From assembly GCA_934141475.1 (NCBI GenBank), contig CAKPCG010000016.1, positions 1-39,628 on the forward strand: 39,628 nucleotides of DNA, given 5' to 3'. Shown piece by piece: positions 7,558 to 15,549 of this stretch. Each line of letters starts with the position of its first letter. Position 1 is the stretch's first letter. The stretch is from an uncultured Clostridia bacterium (lineage in GTDB: Bacteria > Bacillota > Clostridia > TANB77 > CAG-508). Position numbers and translations under genes: made by a program. The notes beneath the pieces are model-generated. The model ran no database searches. It was not told the DNA's origin and was given only the letters and a program-made list of their open reading frames with translations.

Positions 7558-8949
7558 TTAAGCTATTAACAACCGTTCTTTTTGGTGTACAATATTTAAA
7601 GATTTTAAAGCTTGCCTTATATCTTTTACTCCTACAATTTGCATTTTATAGCTTTCTTCTAAGTATTTTTTATTGTTTTCTGGAATTATACATCTTTTAA
7701 ATCCCATTTTTTCTGCTTCTTTTAATCTTTTTTCTATTAGGTTTATTCTTCTAACTTCTCCTGTTAATCCTACTTCTCCCATTATTACTGTATCTTTTGG
7801 AATTGGTACATTTTTAAAACTTGATGCACAAACACAAAGTATTCCTAAATCTATTGATGGCTCATTTAGTTTCATTCCACTAACTACATTTACATATATA
7901 TCTTGCCCTCCAATATTTAAATTGGCTCTTTTTTCTAAAACCGCTATTAATACAGCAAGTCTATTATAATCAAGTCCATTTGCTGTTCTTTTTGGTATTC
8001 CAAATACACTTAGGGTAGTTAAAGCTTGAAGTTCTATTAACATAGGTCTTGTTCCTTCCATAGTTGCAACTATGGCTGAACCTGATGGATTGTCATCTCT
8101 TTCCGAAATTAAAATTTCTGATGGATTTGTTATTTCAACTAGACCTTCTCCCTTCATTTCAAACATTCCAATTTCATTTGTTGAACCAAATCTATTTTTT
8201 ACGCCTCTTAATATTCTATATGAAAAATACCTTTCTCCTTCTAAGTAAAGAACTGTATCTACCATATGTTCTAAGACTCTTGGCCCTGCAATTGTGCCAT
8301 CTTTTGTTACATGACCTATTATTATTGTTGTAACACCTTTTGATTTACACATTCTCATTATTTGTGATGTTATTTCTCTTACCTGACTTACGCTTCCAGC
8401 AGCTGCAGATATCTCATCTGAATACATTGTCTGAATTGAATCTATTATTACAAGTTTTGGCATTAATTCTTCAATATTTTCATTTATTATAGATATATCT
8501 GTTTCCCCTAAAAATAGTATGTCATTATTATCAATCCCTAGTCTATCTGCTCTTAATTTTATTTGCTCTGCAGATTCTTCTCCAGATACATAAAGTACTT
8601 TTCCTTCACCATGAATTTTATTACATAATTGTAGTATTAAAGTTGATTTTCCAATTCCTGGTTCTCCTCCAAGTAATATTAAAGACCCTTTTACTATTCC
8701 TCCACCTAAAACTCTATCTAATTCACCAAATCCTGTTGTTATTCTGGCTACTTCCTGTCCTTTATATGAGTTTAAAGCTTTAGGCTCATTTCTTTCTTTT
8801 ATTTTTTTTACTCCATTTTCTGTTATTTTTTCGATTTTTTGTTCAAAAAATGTATTCCAACTATTACATGCAGGGCATTTTCCCATCCATTTTGCACTTT
8901 CATATCCACATTCATTGCATACAAAGATTGTTTTTGGTGATTTTGCCAT
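7558..8949 (-). CDS. radA: DNA repair protein RadA/Sms
   Basis: RadA is a RecA-like branch-migration helicase that processes recombination intermediates. The 463 residues carry three expected parts. The first is an N-terminal zinc finger (C11, C14, C25, C28). The second is a RecA-type ATPase core with Walker A GGEPGIGKST (about 94-103) and the RadA signature KNRFGST. The third is a C-terminal Lon-protease-like domain containing DLGILCVCASSFKN and GEVGLTGEVRRI. It is the first gene ahead of comF and has its own promoter. The last codons (KERLLIA) end with a CGG arginine codon near the stop, so the exact C-terminus may differ if that region carries the same insertion error suspected elsewhere. 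Confidence 0.97.
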   Translation of the reverse strand: MAKSPKTIFVCNECGYESAKWMGKCPACNSWNTFFEQKIEKITENGVKKIKERNEPKALNSYKGQEVARITTGFGELDRVLGGGIVKGSLILLGGEPGIGKSTLILQLCNKIHGEGKVLYVSGEESAEQIKLRADRLGIDNNDILFLGETDISIINENIEELMPKLVIIDSIQTMYSDEISAAAGSVSQVREITSQIMRMCKSKGVTTIIIGHVTKDGTIAGPRVLEHMVDTVLYLEGERYFSYRILRGVKNRFGSTNEIGMFEMKGEGLVEITNPSEILISERDDNPSGSAIVATMEGTRPMLIELQALTTLSVFGIPKRTANGLDYNRLAVLIAVLEKRANLNIGGQDIYVNVVSGMKLNEPSIDLGILCVCASSFKNVPIPKDTVIMGEVGLTGEVRRINLIEKRLKEAEKMGFKRCIIPENNKKYLEESYKMQIVGVKDIRQALKSLNIVHQKERLLIA

Positions 8950-8986
8950 TTATTCCTCCATTTGTTCCCCTTATTTTGATGGATTT

Positions 8987-9015
8987 ATTTTACAGTATTT
9001 TATTTTAAATTGCAA
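8987..9015 (-). promoter_or_regulatory. Promoter of radA-comF
   Basis: On the minus strand there is TTGCAA (9015-9010), a 17-base spacer, and TAAAAT (8992-8987). It is about 37 bases ahead of the radA start. Confidence 0.65.
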
Positions 9016-9027
9016 GTATATAACGTC

Positions 9028-9095
9028 AAAAAAATCCCTCAATATAGCCATTTACTTTATTTTTTAGTTTATAGCTCTTATTAATAGGATTTTTT
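9028..9095 (-). terminator. Possible terminator after the MutS-I gene
   Basis: The arms AAAAAATCC and GGGATTTTTTT (minus strand) flank a long AT-rich loop of about 50 bases. The position, right after the stop codon at 9101, fits a terminator. The long loop makes this weak. Confidence 0.35.
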
Positions 9096-9100
9096 AAACT

Positions 9101-9517
9101 TTATTCTTCTAATTTTAATATTTTTCTAGTTTTTAAACTCATATCATATAACATTTCAAATGCTTGTTTAAATGTCAAATTATCAAAATCAATTTTAGCT
9201 AATTTTATAGCAATATTTTTAAATTGATTTTCATCAAAATTTTCACATTCTATACTTTTTTCTTCTTCATTTAATGATACTTTTTCTACTTCAATATTTA
9301 ACTTTTCTAAAATTGTAGCATAATATTCTATTCTTTTTTTAGGAAATCCACATTTTGTTGTATTTTCGTTTAAATTTGTTATTTTAAATCCAAAAATTTC
9401 TGAAAGTTTAGCTGCATCTTCGTTTAAAGCAATATAAAATATTCCACTTTCAAAAAGATATAGTTTGTCCTTATTTGAAGCTTTTAAAAGTACAAATTTA
9501 TCATATAATTTGCTCAT
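9101..9517 (-). CDS. Stand-alone MutS domain-I-like protein, 138 aa
   Basis: The first 75 or so residues follow the pattern of MutS domain I. A KLYDKFVLLKA helix leads into LYLFESGIFYIALNEDA, matching the family pattern of a strand, a G-x-FYE-like turn and an acidic EDA. Then come a FGFKIT strand, CGFPKKRIEYYATIL (where MutS has GxPxH and a helix) and LEKLNIEVEKV. MutS domain I binds the mismatch, but the rest of MutS (connector, clamp, ATPase) is absent. The C-terminal 60 residues are helical and unrecognised. It has a strong ribosome site (AAGGAGG) and probably follows the DUF2508 gene in one transcript. DNA binding is a guess. The key mismatch-wedge Phe-x-Glu appears as F-Y-I, so mismatch recognition itself may be lost. 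Confidence 0.65.
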   Translation of the reverse strand: MSKLYDKFVLLKASNKDKLYLFESGIFYIALNEDAAKLSEIFGFKITNLNENTTKCGFPKKRIEYYATILEKLNIEVEKVSLNEEEKSIECENFDENQFKNIAIKLAKIDFDNLTFKQAFEMLYDMSLKTRKILKLEE

Positions 9518-9617
9518 ATTTTTTTGCCTCCTTAAAGTATTTTAAAATATTTTACTTAAAAATGTTTTCGTTTTTAACCACTAAAGGTAGTGGTATTTCA
9601 CCTAAGTTTTAAGTATT

Positions 9618-9896
9618 TTATACAACATCACCTATAAAATCTAATTCATTTAAAACATAAAAATTCATTACTAAACCCTTTGATTTTGCAAGTTTTATTA
9701 AATAATCTAATTTAGCTTGATTTGCTTTTATATCATATGCAAAATAATCTATTAAATCTTTTTCTGCAAATTCAAAATTTTTATGTGCTTGTTTTAAATA
9801 TTCTCTTGTTTTTACTATATTTGCTAATAATTCTCTATTTTTTTCCTCCTCTGTTTTATCTTTTATTTTATCATCTTTTATATACTCATTATCCAT
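9618..9896 (-). CDS. DUF2508-like (YaaL-type) protein, 92 aa
   Basis: This is a small helical, charged protein. The segment around LIDYFAYDIKANQAKLDYLI (residues 47-66), followed by KLAKSKG, resembles the DUF2508/YaaL family of Firmicutes, whose function is unknown. No membrane segment or metal-binding motif is seen. It is transcribed away from serS, with the two genes sharing a 124-base divergent intergenic region. About 100 bases downstream is the MutS domain-I gene, with only a weak 7-base hairpin (9577-9594) between. Confidence 0.65.
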   Translation of the reverse strand: MDNEYIKDDKIKDKTEEEKNRELLANIVKTREYLKQAHKNFEFAEKDLIDYFAYDIKANQAKLDYLIKLAKSKGLVMNFYVLNELDFIGDVV

Positions 9897-9959
9897 TACT
9901 TACCATCCTCTCATTTTATTATATAATATGCCAAATATTTATTTTTTATTCGCAAAGCC

Positions 9960-9988
9960 TTGATATATAAGTACAAATATTATATAAT
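9960..9988 (+). promoter_or_regulatory. Promoter of serS
   Basis: On the plus strand there is TTGATA (9960-9965), a 17-base spacer, and TATAAT (9983-9988), 32 bases ahead of the start codon. The leader is too short for a T-box, so serS here is not controlled by a tRNA-sensing riboswitch. Confidence 0.8.
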
Positions 9989-10020
9989 GGTTTTGTTTTT
10001 AGATTAGAAGGAGTGATTTT

Positions 10021-11310
10021 ATGATAGATATTAAATTTTTAAGAGAATATCCTGATCTTGTAAAAGAAAATATAAAGAAAAAATTCCAAGATCAAAAATT
10101 GGTTTTAGTAGATGAAGTTTTAGAACTTGATAAAAAAAATCGTGAGGCAAAACTAAATGGGGATAATCTACGTAGTGAAAGAAAAAAATTAAGTAACCAA
10201 ATCGGAAATTTAATGAAAAATGGTGAAAAACTTGAAGCAGAAGAAATAAAACAACAAGTTCAAGAAATAAATACAAAACTTGAAAGAAATGAAGCTTTAG
10301 AAGACGAACTTGCAGAGGAGATAAAATCAAGAATGATGAAAATTCCAAATATAATGCATCCTTCTGTTCCAATAGGTGAAGATGATAGTAAAAACGTAGA
10401 AATTCAAAAATATGGTGAACCAGTAGTTCCTGATTACGAAATACCTTACCATGGAGAAATCATGGAAGCTCTTGGTGGACTTGATTTAGATAGTGCAAGA
10501 AGAGTTTCTGGAAATGGTTTTTATTACTTAATGGGCGATGTTGCAAGACTTCATTCTGCTGTTCTTGCATATGCTAGAGACTTTATGATAAATAAAGGAT
10601 TTACTTACTGTATTCCTCCATTTATGATTCGTTCAAATGTTGTAACAGGTGTTATGAGTTTTGAAGAAATGGATGCAATGATGTACAAAATAGAAGGTGA
10701 AGATTTATATTTAATTGGAACATCTGAACATTCTATGATAGGAAAATTCAAAGACCAAATATTAGATAAATCAAAAATGCCTTATACAATGACATCATAT
10801 TCTCCATGTTTTAGAAAAGAAAAAGGTGCACATGGTATTGAAGAACGTGGTGTTTATAGAATTCACCAATTTGAAAAACAAGAAATGATAGTTGTATGTG
10901 AACCAGAAGATAGCTGGAAATGGTATGACAAAATGTGGTCATATACAGTAGAATTATTCAGAAGCATGAATATCCCTGTTAGAACATTAGAATGTTGCAG
11001 TGGAGATTTAGCTGATTTAAAAGCAAAGTCTTGTGATGTTGAAGCATGGTCACCTCGTCAAAAGAAATACTTTGAAGTTGGAAGTTGTTCAAATTTAACT
11101 GATGCACAAGCACGTAGACTTGGAATTAGAATAAAAGGTGAAAAAGAAAATTATTATGCACATACATTAAATAATACTGTTGTTGCTCCACCTAGAATGT
11201 TAATTGCTGTTATGGAAAATAATTATATGCCAGATGGCAGTGTTGTTATTCCAGAAGTTTTAAGACCTTACATGGGTGGTACTGAAAAAATAGAAAAAGT
11301 TGTAAAATAA
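10021..11310 (+). CDS. serS: Serine-tRNA ligase, archaeal-like type
   Basis: SerRS charges tRNA-Ser with serine. The 429 residues have an N-terminal coiled-coil tRNA arm (about 25-110) and a class II core. Motif 2 is FRKEKGAHG (264-272), and motif 3 lies around NNTVVAPPRMLIAVMEN (384-400). The serine-site loop reads GTSEHSM (233-239), where typical bacterial enzymes have TAEVP. Motif 3 lacks the usual bacterial NGSGLAVGRTL pattern. In my recall these variants, with the long GAHGIEERGVYRIHQF stretch, are those of archaeal (non-methanogen) SerRS. A transferred enzyme is therefore likely. Ribosome site: AAGGAG. It is the first gene of a plus-strand unit with the DUF3592-like gene and engB. Confidence 0.95.
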   Translation: MIDIKFLREYPDLVKENIKKKFQDQKLVLVDEVLELDKKNREAKLNGDNLRSERKKLSNQIGNLMKNGEKLEAEEIKQQVQEINTKLERNEALEDELAEEIKSRMMKIPNIMHPSVPIGEDDSKNVEIQKYGEPVVPDYEIPYHGEIMEALGGLDLDSARRVSGNGFYYLMGDVARLHSAVLAYARDFMINKGFTYCIPPFMIRSNVVTGVMSFEEMDAMMYKIEGEDLYLIGTSEHSMIGKFKDQILDKSKMPYTMTSYSPCFRKEKGAHGIEERGVYRIHQFEKQEMIVVCEPEDSWKWYDKMWSYTVELFRSMNIPVRTLECCSGDLADLKAKSCDVEAWSPRQKKYFEVGSCSNLTDAQARRLGIRIKGEKENYYAHTLNNTVVAPPRMLIAVMENNYMPDGSVVIPEVLRPYMGGTEKIEKVVK

Positions 11311-11328
11311 TAAAATTAGGAGAAACAT

Positions 11329-12076
11329 ATGAAAAAAAATCTAAAAAAAAAATATATATATCTAGGTAATCTAATTGCTCAACGTAAATTAATGGTATTT
11401 ATATTTTTATTTGCTTGTATTTTACTTGCAATTGTAACAAATCTTTCAGAAAAAAATGAATACGCAAAAGAAAATGGAGAAAAAATCTCAGGAGTAGTTT
11501 CAAATATTATAGAATATCGGTAATCCTTTAGATGATCCTTATAAAAAAGATAGAGATATATCAAGAGTAGATGTAAGTTTTACATATAATGGACAATCTT
11601 ATACAGTAAAAGCAAGTAGCTATCATAATACTGTACGTTTAGGAGATAAATGTGATGTATATATTTTAAATAATAATCCGTCTAATTACATTACAGACTT
11701 TTCTGGCATCCACTCTTCATCTTTCGCTTTTATAATTTTACGTATTTTGGCAATTGTAGGTTTATTAGGTGGTATAAGTTCTGTTTTTATGTTTTCGGTT
11801 TCAATTTCAACTTACAAAAAAGTATTAAAAAACTCAAGATCTATAACTGGAAAAATTGTAAATGTTGAAAAAACAGGAAAAAATTACTATATATTATGCT
11901 CAAGTGACCAAGTAAATGGCTCTGACATGATTTTTAAAAGTCATCCTTACACTTCTGATGTAAGTGATTTAATAAAAAAACATAACTTTGTAAAATTTGA
12001 AATAAAATACACTCCAGAAAATATAAAAAATTACTTTATAGATACAGATAAACTAGACAAAATTTATTACATGTAA
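11329..12076 (+). pseudogene. DUF3592-like membrane protein, one frameshift
   Basis: The frame opens at ATG 11329 after a ribosome site (TAGGAG). It runs 63 codons through a first membrane helix (LMVFIFLFACILLAIVTNL) and stops at 11523. The adjacent frame continues without a stop from 11519 to 12076. It covers a soluble beta-rich stretch (VDVSFTYNGQSYTVKASSYH), a second helix (FIILRILAIVGLLGGISSVF) and a second soluble part. Removing the C at 11518 (TAT-C-GGT) joins the two into one protein of about 249 residues. Its two helices flanking a small extracellular domain resemble DUF3592 proteins, whose function is unknown. It sits between serS and engB in the same direction. It may be a broken gene or a one-base sequence error. 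Confidence 0.75.
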
Positions 12077-12092
12077 TTACGGAGGTTATTTT

Positions 12093-12671
12093 ATGATAGT
12101 AAAAAATCCTAAATTTGAAATTTCAGCAGTAAGTCCTAAACAGTACCCTAAAAATAATTTACCAGAAATCGTTTTAGTTGGAAAATCTAATGTTGGAAAA
12201 TCAAGTTTTATTAATACAATGATAAATAGAAAAAAACTTGCACGTACAAGTTCTGAGCCTGGAAAAACAAGACAAATAAATTTTTATAATATAGATGAAA
12301 GTTTTTATTTTGTTGATTTACCAGGTTATGGATATAGTAAAATGTCAAAGGCAGAGCAAGTAAAAGTAGGTCAATTTATAGAAGAATATTTATTTAAAAG
12401 AGAACAAATTTCATTAATTTTATTTTTAATAGATATTAGGCACTCTCCTACTTCTAATGATAAATTAATGTATAATTATATCGTTCGTTCTGGAAAACCT
12501 TGCATTATAATTGCAAATAAAGCAGATAAAATAGCACCAACAAAAGTAAATGACGCAGTATTTAATTTACAAAAGGAACTAAATCCTTTAATGGATATGA
12601 AAATGCTTCCATTTTCTTCTGAAAAGAAAATATACTGTGATGATGTTTGGGATGCTTTAGGCGTTAACTAA
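12093..12671 (+). CDS. engB: Ribosome biogenesis GTPase EngB/YsxC
   Basis: This is an essential GTPase of 50S subunit assembly. The 192 residues match the family. The G1 motif is GKSNVGKSS (30-38), switch I contains SEPGKTRQINFY, the G3 motif is DLPGYGYSK and the G4 motif is NKADK. The ribosome site is ACGGAGG. It is the last gene of the serS unit and is followed by a strong terminator. Confidence 0.96.
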   Translation: MIVKNPKFEISAVSPKQYPKNNLPEIVLVGKSNVGKSSFINTMINRKKLARTSSEPGKTRQINFYNIDESFYFVDLPGYGYSKMSKAEQVKVGQFIEEYLFKREQISLILFLIDIRHSPTSNDKLMYNYIVRSGKPCIIIANKADKIAPTKVNDAVFNLQKELNPLMDMKMLPFSSEKKIYCDDVWDALGVN

Positions 12672-12674
12672 TGT

Positions 12675-12717
12675 AAAAAAACATGCTTATAAATTAATAT
12701 AATAAGCATGTTTTTTT
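12675..12717. terminator. Bidirectional terminator between engB and uvrB
   Basis: AAAAAACATGCTTAT and ATAAGCATGTTTTTTT form a long stem around an AT loop. A-run and T-run flanks make it work on both strands. It ends engB on the plus strand and uvrB on the minus strand. Confidence 0.9.
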
Positions 12718-12727
12718 ATATATTTTT

Positions 12728-14685
12728 TTAAATTAATTTTTCTAATTCTTTTATTTTATCTCTTGCCTCTGCTGCCTTTTCAAATTCCATTTTACTTGCA
12801 AATTCAAGCATTTCATCTGTTAATTTACTTATTGTTTCTTTTATGTCTTCACCTTTTTCAGCTTTAAATTCAACTCCAATATCTTCTGTTTGAACTGCAC
12901 GAATAGAATCTCTTACAGATTTATTTATTGTTTTTGGTGTAATTCCATGTAATTGGTTATATTCTGTTTGAATTTTACGTCTTCTGTTTGTTTCAGATAT
13001 TGCTTTTTCCATAGATTCTGTCAAAACATCTGCATACATTATAACAGTTCCATCTGTATTTCTTGCAGCACGTCCTATTGTTTGAATTAAAGAACGCTCT
13101 GAACGTAAAAATCCTTCTTTGTCTGCATCTAATATTGCAACTAACGATACCTCTGGAATGTCTAGACCTTCTCTTAATAGATTTATTCCAACTAATACAT
13201 CAAATTCTCCTAGTCTTAAGTTTCTTATTATTTCCATTCTCTCTAATGCTTTGGTATCTGAGTGCATATAATTAACCTTTATTTCCAAATTTTTTAAATA
13301 TTCAGTTAAATCTTCCGCCATTTTTTTAGTTAACGTTGTGACTAATACCCTTTCCTTTTTCTCTACTCTTATTCTTATTTGTTCTATTAAATCATCAACT
13401 TGATTGGTTACTGGTTTAACTTCTATTTTAGGGTCTAAAAGTCCTGTTGGTCTAATAATTTGTTCAACAACATTATCTTTTGAATGTTCTTTTTCATAAT
13501 CTGCAGGTGTTGCACTAACAAATACTACTTGATTTATTCTTTCTTCAAATTCTTCAAATTTTAAAGGTCTATTATCATATGCTGATGGAAGTCTAAAGCC
13601 ATAATTTACTAGTGAATCTTTTCTTGATTTATCCCCATTATACATAGCTCTAACCTGTGGAATTGTTGCATGTGATTCATCTATTAATAATAAGTAATCT
13701 TTTGGAAAATAATCAAATAATGTATATGGTGGGCTTCCTGCTTTTCTTCCACTCATATGTCTTGAATAATTTTCTATTCCTTGACAAAATCCAGTTTCTT
13801 TCATCATTTCAATATCAAAATTTGTTCTTTCTTCTATACGTTGAGCCTCAATTAGTTTATTTTGGGATTTAAAATACTTTATACGTTCTTCTAATTCTTC
13901 TTCTATTGTTACAATCGCTCTATCTAGCTTACTTTTGCTTGTTACATATTGTGAAGCAGGTGGTATTAATACATGATTTCTTGTTCCTATTGCTTTACCT
14001 GTTAGTGGGTTTATTTCAGATATTTTTTCTATTTCATCTCCCCAAAATTCCACTCTTAATGCTGATTCACTTTGAGATGATGGATATATCTCTAAAATGT
14101 CTCCTTTGGCTCTAAATGTTCCTCTTTTAAAATCAATTTCATTTCGTGAATATTGCATTGTTACTAGTTTTTTCATTACATCATCTCTAGATTTTTCCAT
14201 TTGAGGTCTTAGAGATAACATCATTTCTTGATAATCCTCTGGATCTCCTAAACCATATATGCAAGATACAGATGCAACAACTATTACATCTCTTGTTTCA
14301 AATAATGAAAGTGTTGCAGAATGACGAAGTTTGTCTATTTCGTCATTTATGGAAGCGTCTTTTTCTATATATGTGTCTGATGCTGCTATGTAGCTTTCTG
14401 GTTGGTAATAGTCGTAATATGACACAAAATATTCTACTCTGTTTTCAGGAAAAAACTCTTTAAACTCAGAGTATAATTGTCCGAGCTAGGGTCTTATTGT
14501 GTGCTAATACTAGGGTTGGTTTTTGTACTTTATTAATTATATTTGCCATTGTAAATGTTTTTCCGCGAACCAGTAACCCCTAGAAGTGTTTGATATTTCT
14601 TGCCATCTTCTATTCCTTTTGACAGGTATTTTATTGCATTTGGCTGGTCGCCTGTTGGCTTGTATTCTGATACTAATTTAAACAT
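12728..14685 (-). pseudogene. uvrB: Excinuclease ABC subunit B, two frameshifts near the N-terminus
   Basis: UvrB is the damage-verifying helicase-like subunit of nucleotide excision repair. From 14425 down, one frame encodes 565 residues. It includes the end of the Y-rich beta-hairpin (SYYDYYQPESYIAASD), the helicase motifs (DESHATIPQVRAMYNG, SATPADYE), the conserved LREGLDIPEVSL and IGRAARN, and the C-terminal UVR motif. The first 90 or so residues are upstream in other frames. They run from ATG 14685 (MFKLVSEYKPTGDQP) to the P-loop region TLLGVTGS-GK, then TMANIINKV...TLAHNKTLA. Two extra bases, at 14565 (TCG-C-GGA) and 14483 (GCT-C-GGA), break the frame. Removing both restores a full-length protein of about 653 residues. 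As written, the ATPase P-loop is cut off. Confidence 0.9.
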
Positions 14686-14731
14686 TTTTCCTCCCTTTGT
14701 GACTTAGAAAATTAGACTTATTTGCTTTTAT

Positions 14732-14760
14732 ATTTTACCACTTTTATGCGAAAAATACAA
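14732..14760 (-). promoter_or_regulatory. Promoter of uvrB
   Basis: On the minus strand there is TTGTAT (14760-14755), a 17-base spacer, and TAAAAT (14737-14732). No LexA-type box was recognised next to it. Confidence 0.65.
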
Positions 14761-14939
14761 GAAATTAGTTACTCTGATTGGTATTTTATGTTTTCGCGTA
14801 ATATGTACAACAAATAATTGATCCATTTTTTATCATTTACAACATCATTATCCATAACTTTATTATTTATATTATTAATAAAAATTGCAACTGAATTAAT
14901 AACATTTTCTATCTTAATATATAGAAAGGAGGAAAAAAT
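14761..14939. other. Intergenic region between uvrB and the sigma-factor cluster
   Basis: The stretch from the uvrB start to the sigma-factor start (14686-15009) holds the uvrB promoter, this AT-rich spacer and a short leader reading frame. Within the spacer I see no gene, RNA fold or repeat that I can support. A promoter for the sigma gene must lie here, but no clear -35/-10 pair stands out, which would fit control by an alternative sigma factor. Confidence 0.5.
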
Positions 14940-14993
14940 TTGTATATAATTATACTACCATATTATTTTCATAAAATTTTATTAACTTATTAG
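14940..14993 (+). CDS. Possible 17-aa leader peptide ahead of the sigma factor
   Basis: A strong ribosome site, AAAGGAGG (14925-14932), precedes a TTG codon by 7 bases. The TTG opens a frame of 17 hydrophobic or aromatic residues (MYIIILPYYFHKILLTY). Its stop codon TAG (14991-14993) overlaps the start of the ribosome site of the next gene (TTAGAAAGGAG). That layout would couple translation of the sigma factor to this peptide. It rests only on the ribosome site and the spacing. Confidence 0.35.
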   Translation: MYIIILPYYFHKILLTY

Positions 14994-15009
14994 AAAGGAG
15001 AGTTTACAA

Positions 15010-15549
15010 GTGGATGAAGAACTAATTGTCAAAGCAAAATTAGGAGAAATTGATGCTTTTACAGACCTAATACATACTATTGAAAATGATTTGTATAGAA
15101 TAGCAAAAACACGATTAGAATATGATGATGACATTTGTGATGCAATTCAAGAAACAATGATAAATGCTTATAAACATTTAAAAAAACTGAACGATAATTC
15201 TAATTTTAAAAGCTGGATTATTAAAATTTTAATTAATGAATGTAATAAAATTTATAAAAATAAAAAAAAGAAAGAAAAGCTTTACACAAAAATAATTACA
15301 AAAGAATCTACAACATCAATTGATGAATCTACATATTTAGTTGATTCAAAAATAAATTTTGAATTATTAATTGAAAATCTACAATATGAAGATAAATTAA
15401 TACTTACTTTATTCTATTGCAGTGGATATTCTTGTACTGAGATATCTAAAATTATTGGATTAAATATTAATACTGTAAAAAGTAAACTAAAAAGAAGCAA
15501 AGATAAAATAAAAAAATGTTTTGAAGGAGGTTTTTTTTATGAAAAATAA
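15010..15549 (+). CDS. ECF-like sigma-70 family RNA polymerase sigma factor
   Basis: The 179 residues contain sigma region 2 (about 14-62, with LYRIAKTRLEYDDDICDAIQ and the helix EFTMINAYKHLKKL-like ETMINAYKHL). They also contain region 4 (about 129-170, LTLFYCSGYSCTEISKIIGL with a helix-turn-helix NINTVKSKLKRSK). Region 3 is absent, as in ECF factors. GTG is taken as the start because a ribosome site (AAAGGAG) sits 8 bases ahead. The stop overlaps the start of the next gene by 11 bases, the usual layout of a sigma/anti-sigma pair. It probably controls its own cluster and the nearby secreted protein. Confidence 0.9.
   Translation: MDEELIVKAKLGEIDAFTDLIHTIENDLYRIAKTRLEYDDDICDAIQETMINAYKHLKKLNDNSNFKSWIIKILINECNKIYKNKKKKEKLYTKIITKESTTSIDESTYLVDSKINFELLIENLQYEDKLILTLFYCSGYSCTEISKIIGLNINTVKSKLKRSKDKIKKCFEGGFFYEK

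Noticed and set aside
9577..9594. Hairpin ACCACTA/TAGTGGT between the DUF2508 and MutS-I genes as a terminator
   Set aside because: Only 7 pairs and no T-run on either strand.
9900..10020. T-box riboswitch ahead of serS
   Set aside because: The leader from the -10 box to the start codon is only about 32 bases, and no T-box sequence is present.
11518..11523. Programmed ribosomal frameshift in the DUF3592-like gene
   Set aside because: No slippery heptamer or following structure; the site matches the extra-base-before-GG pattern seen in other genes.
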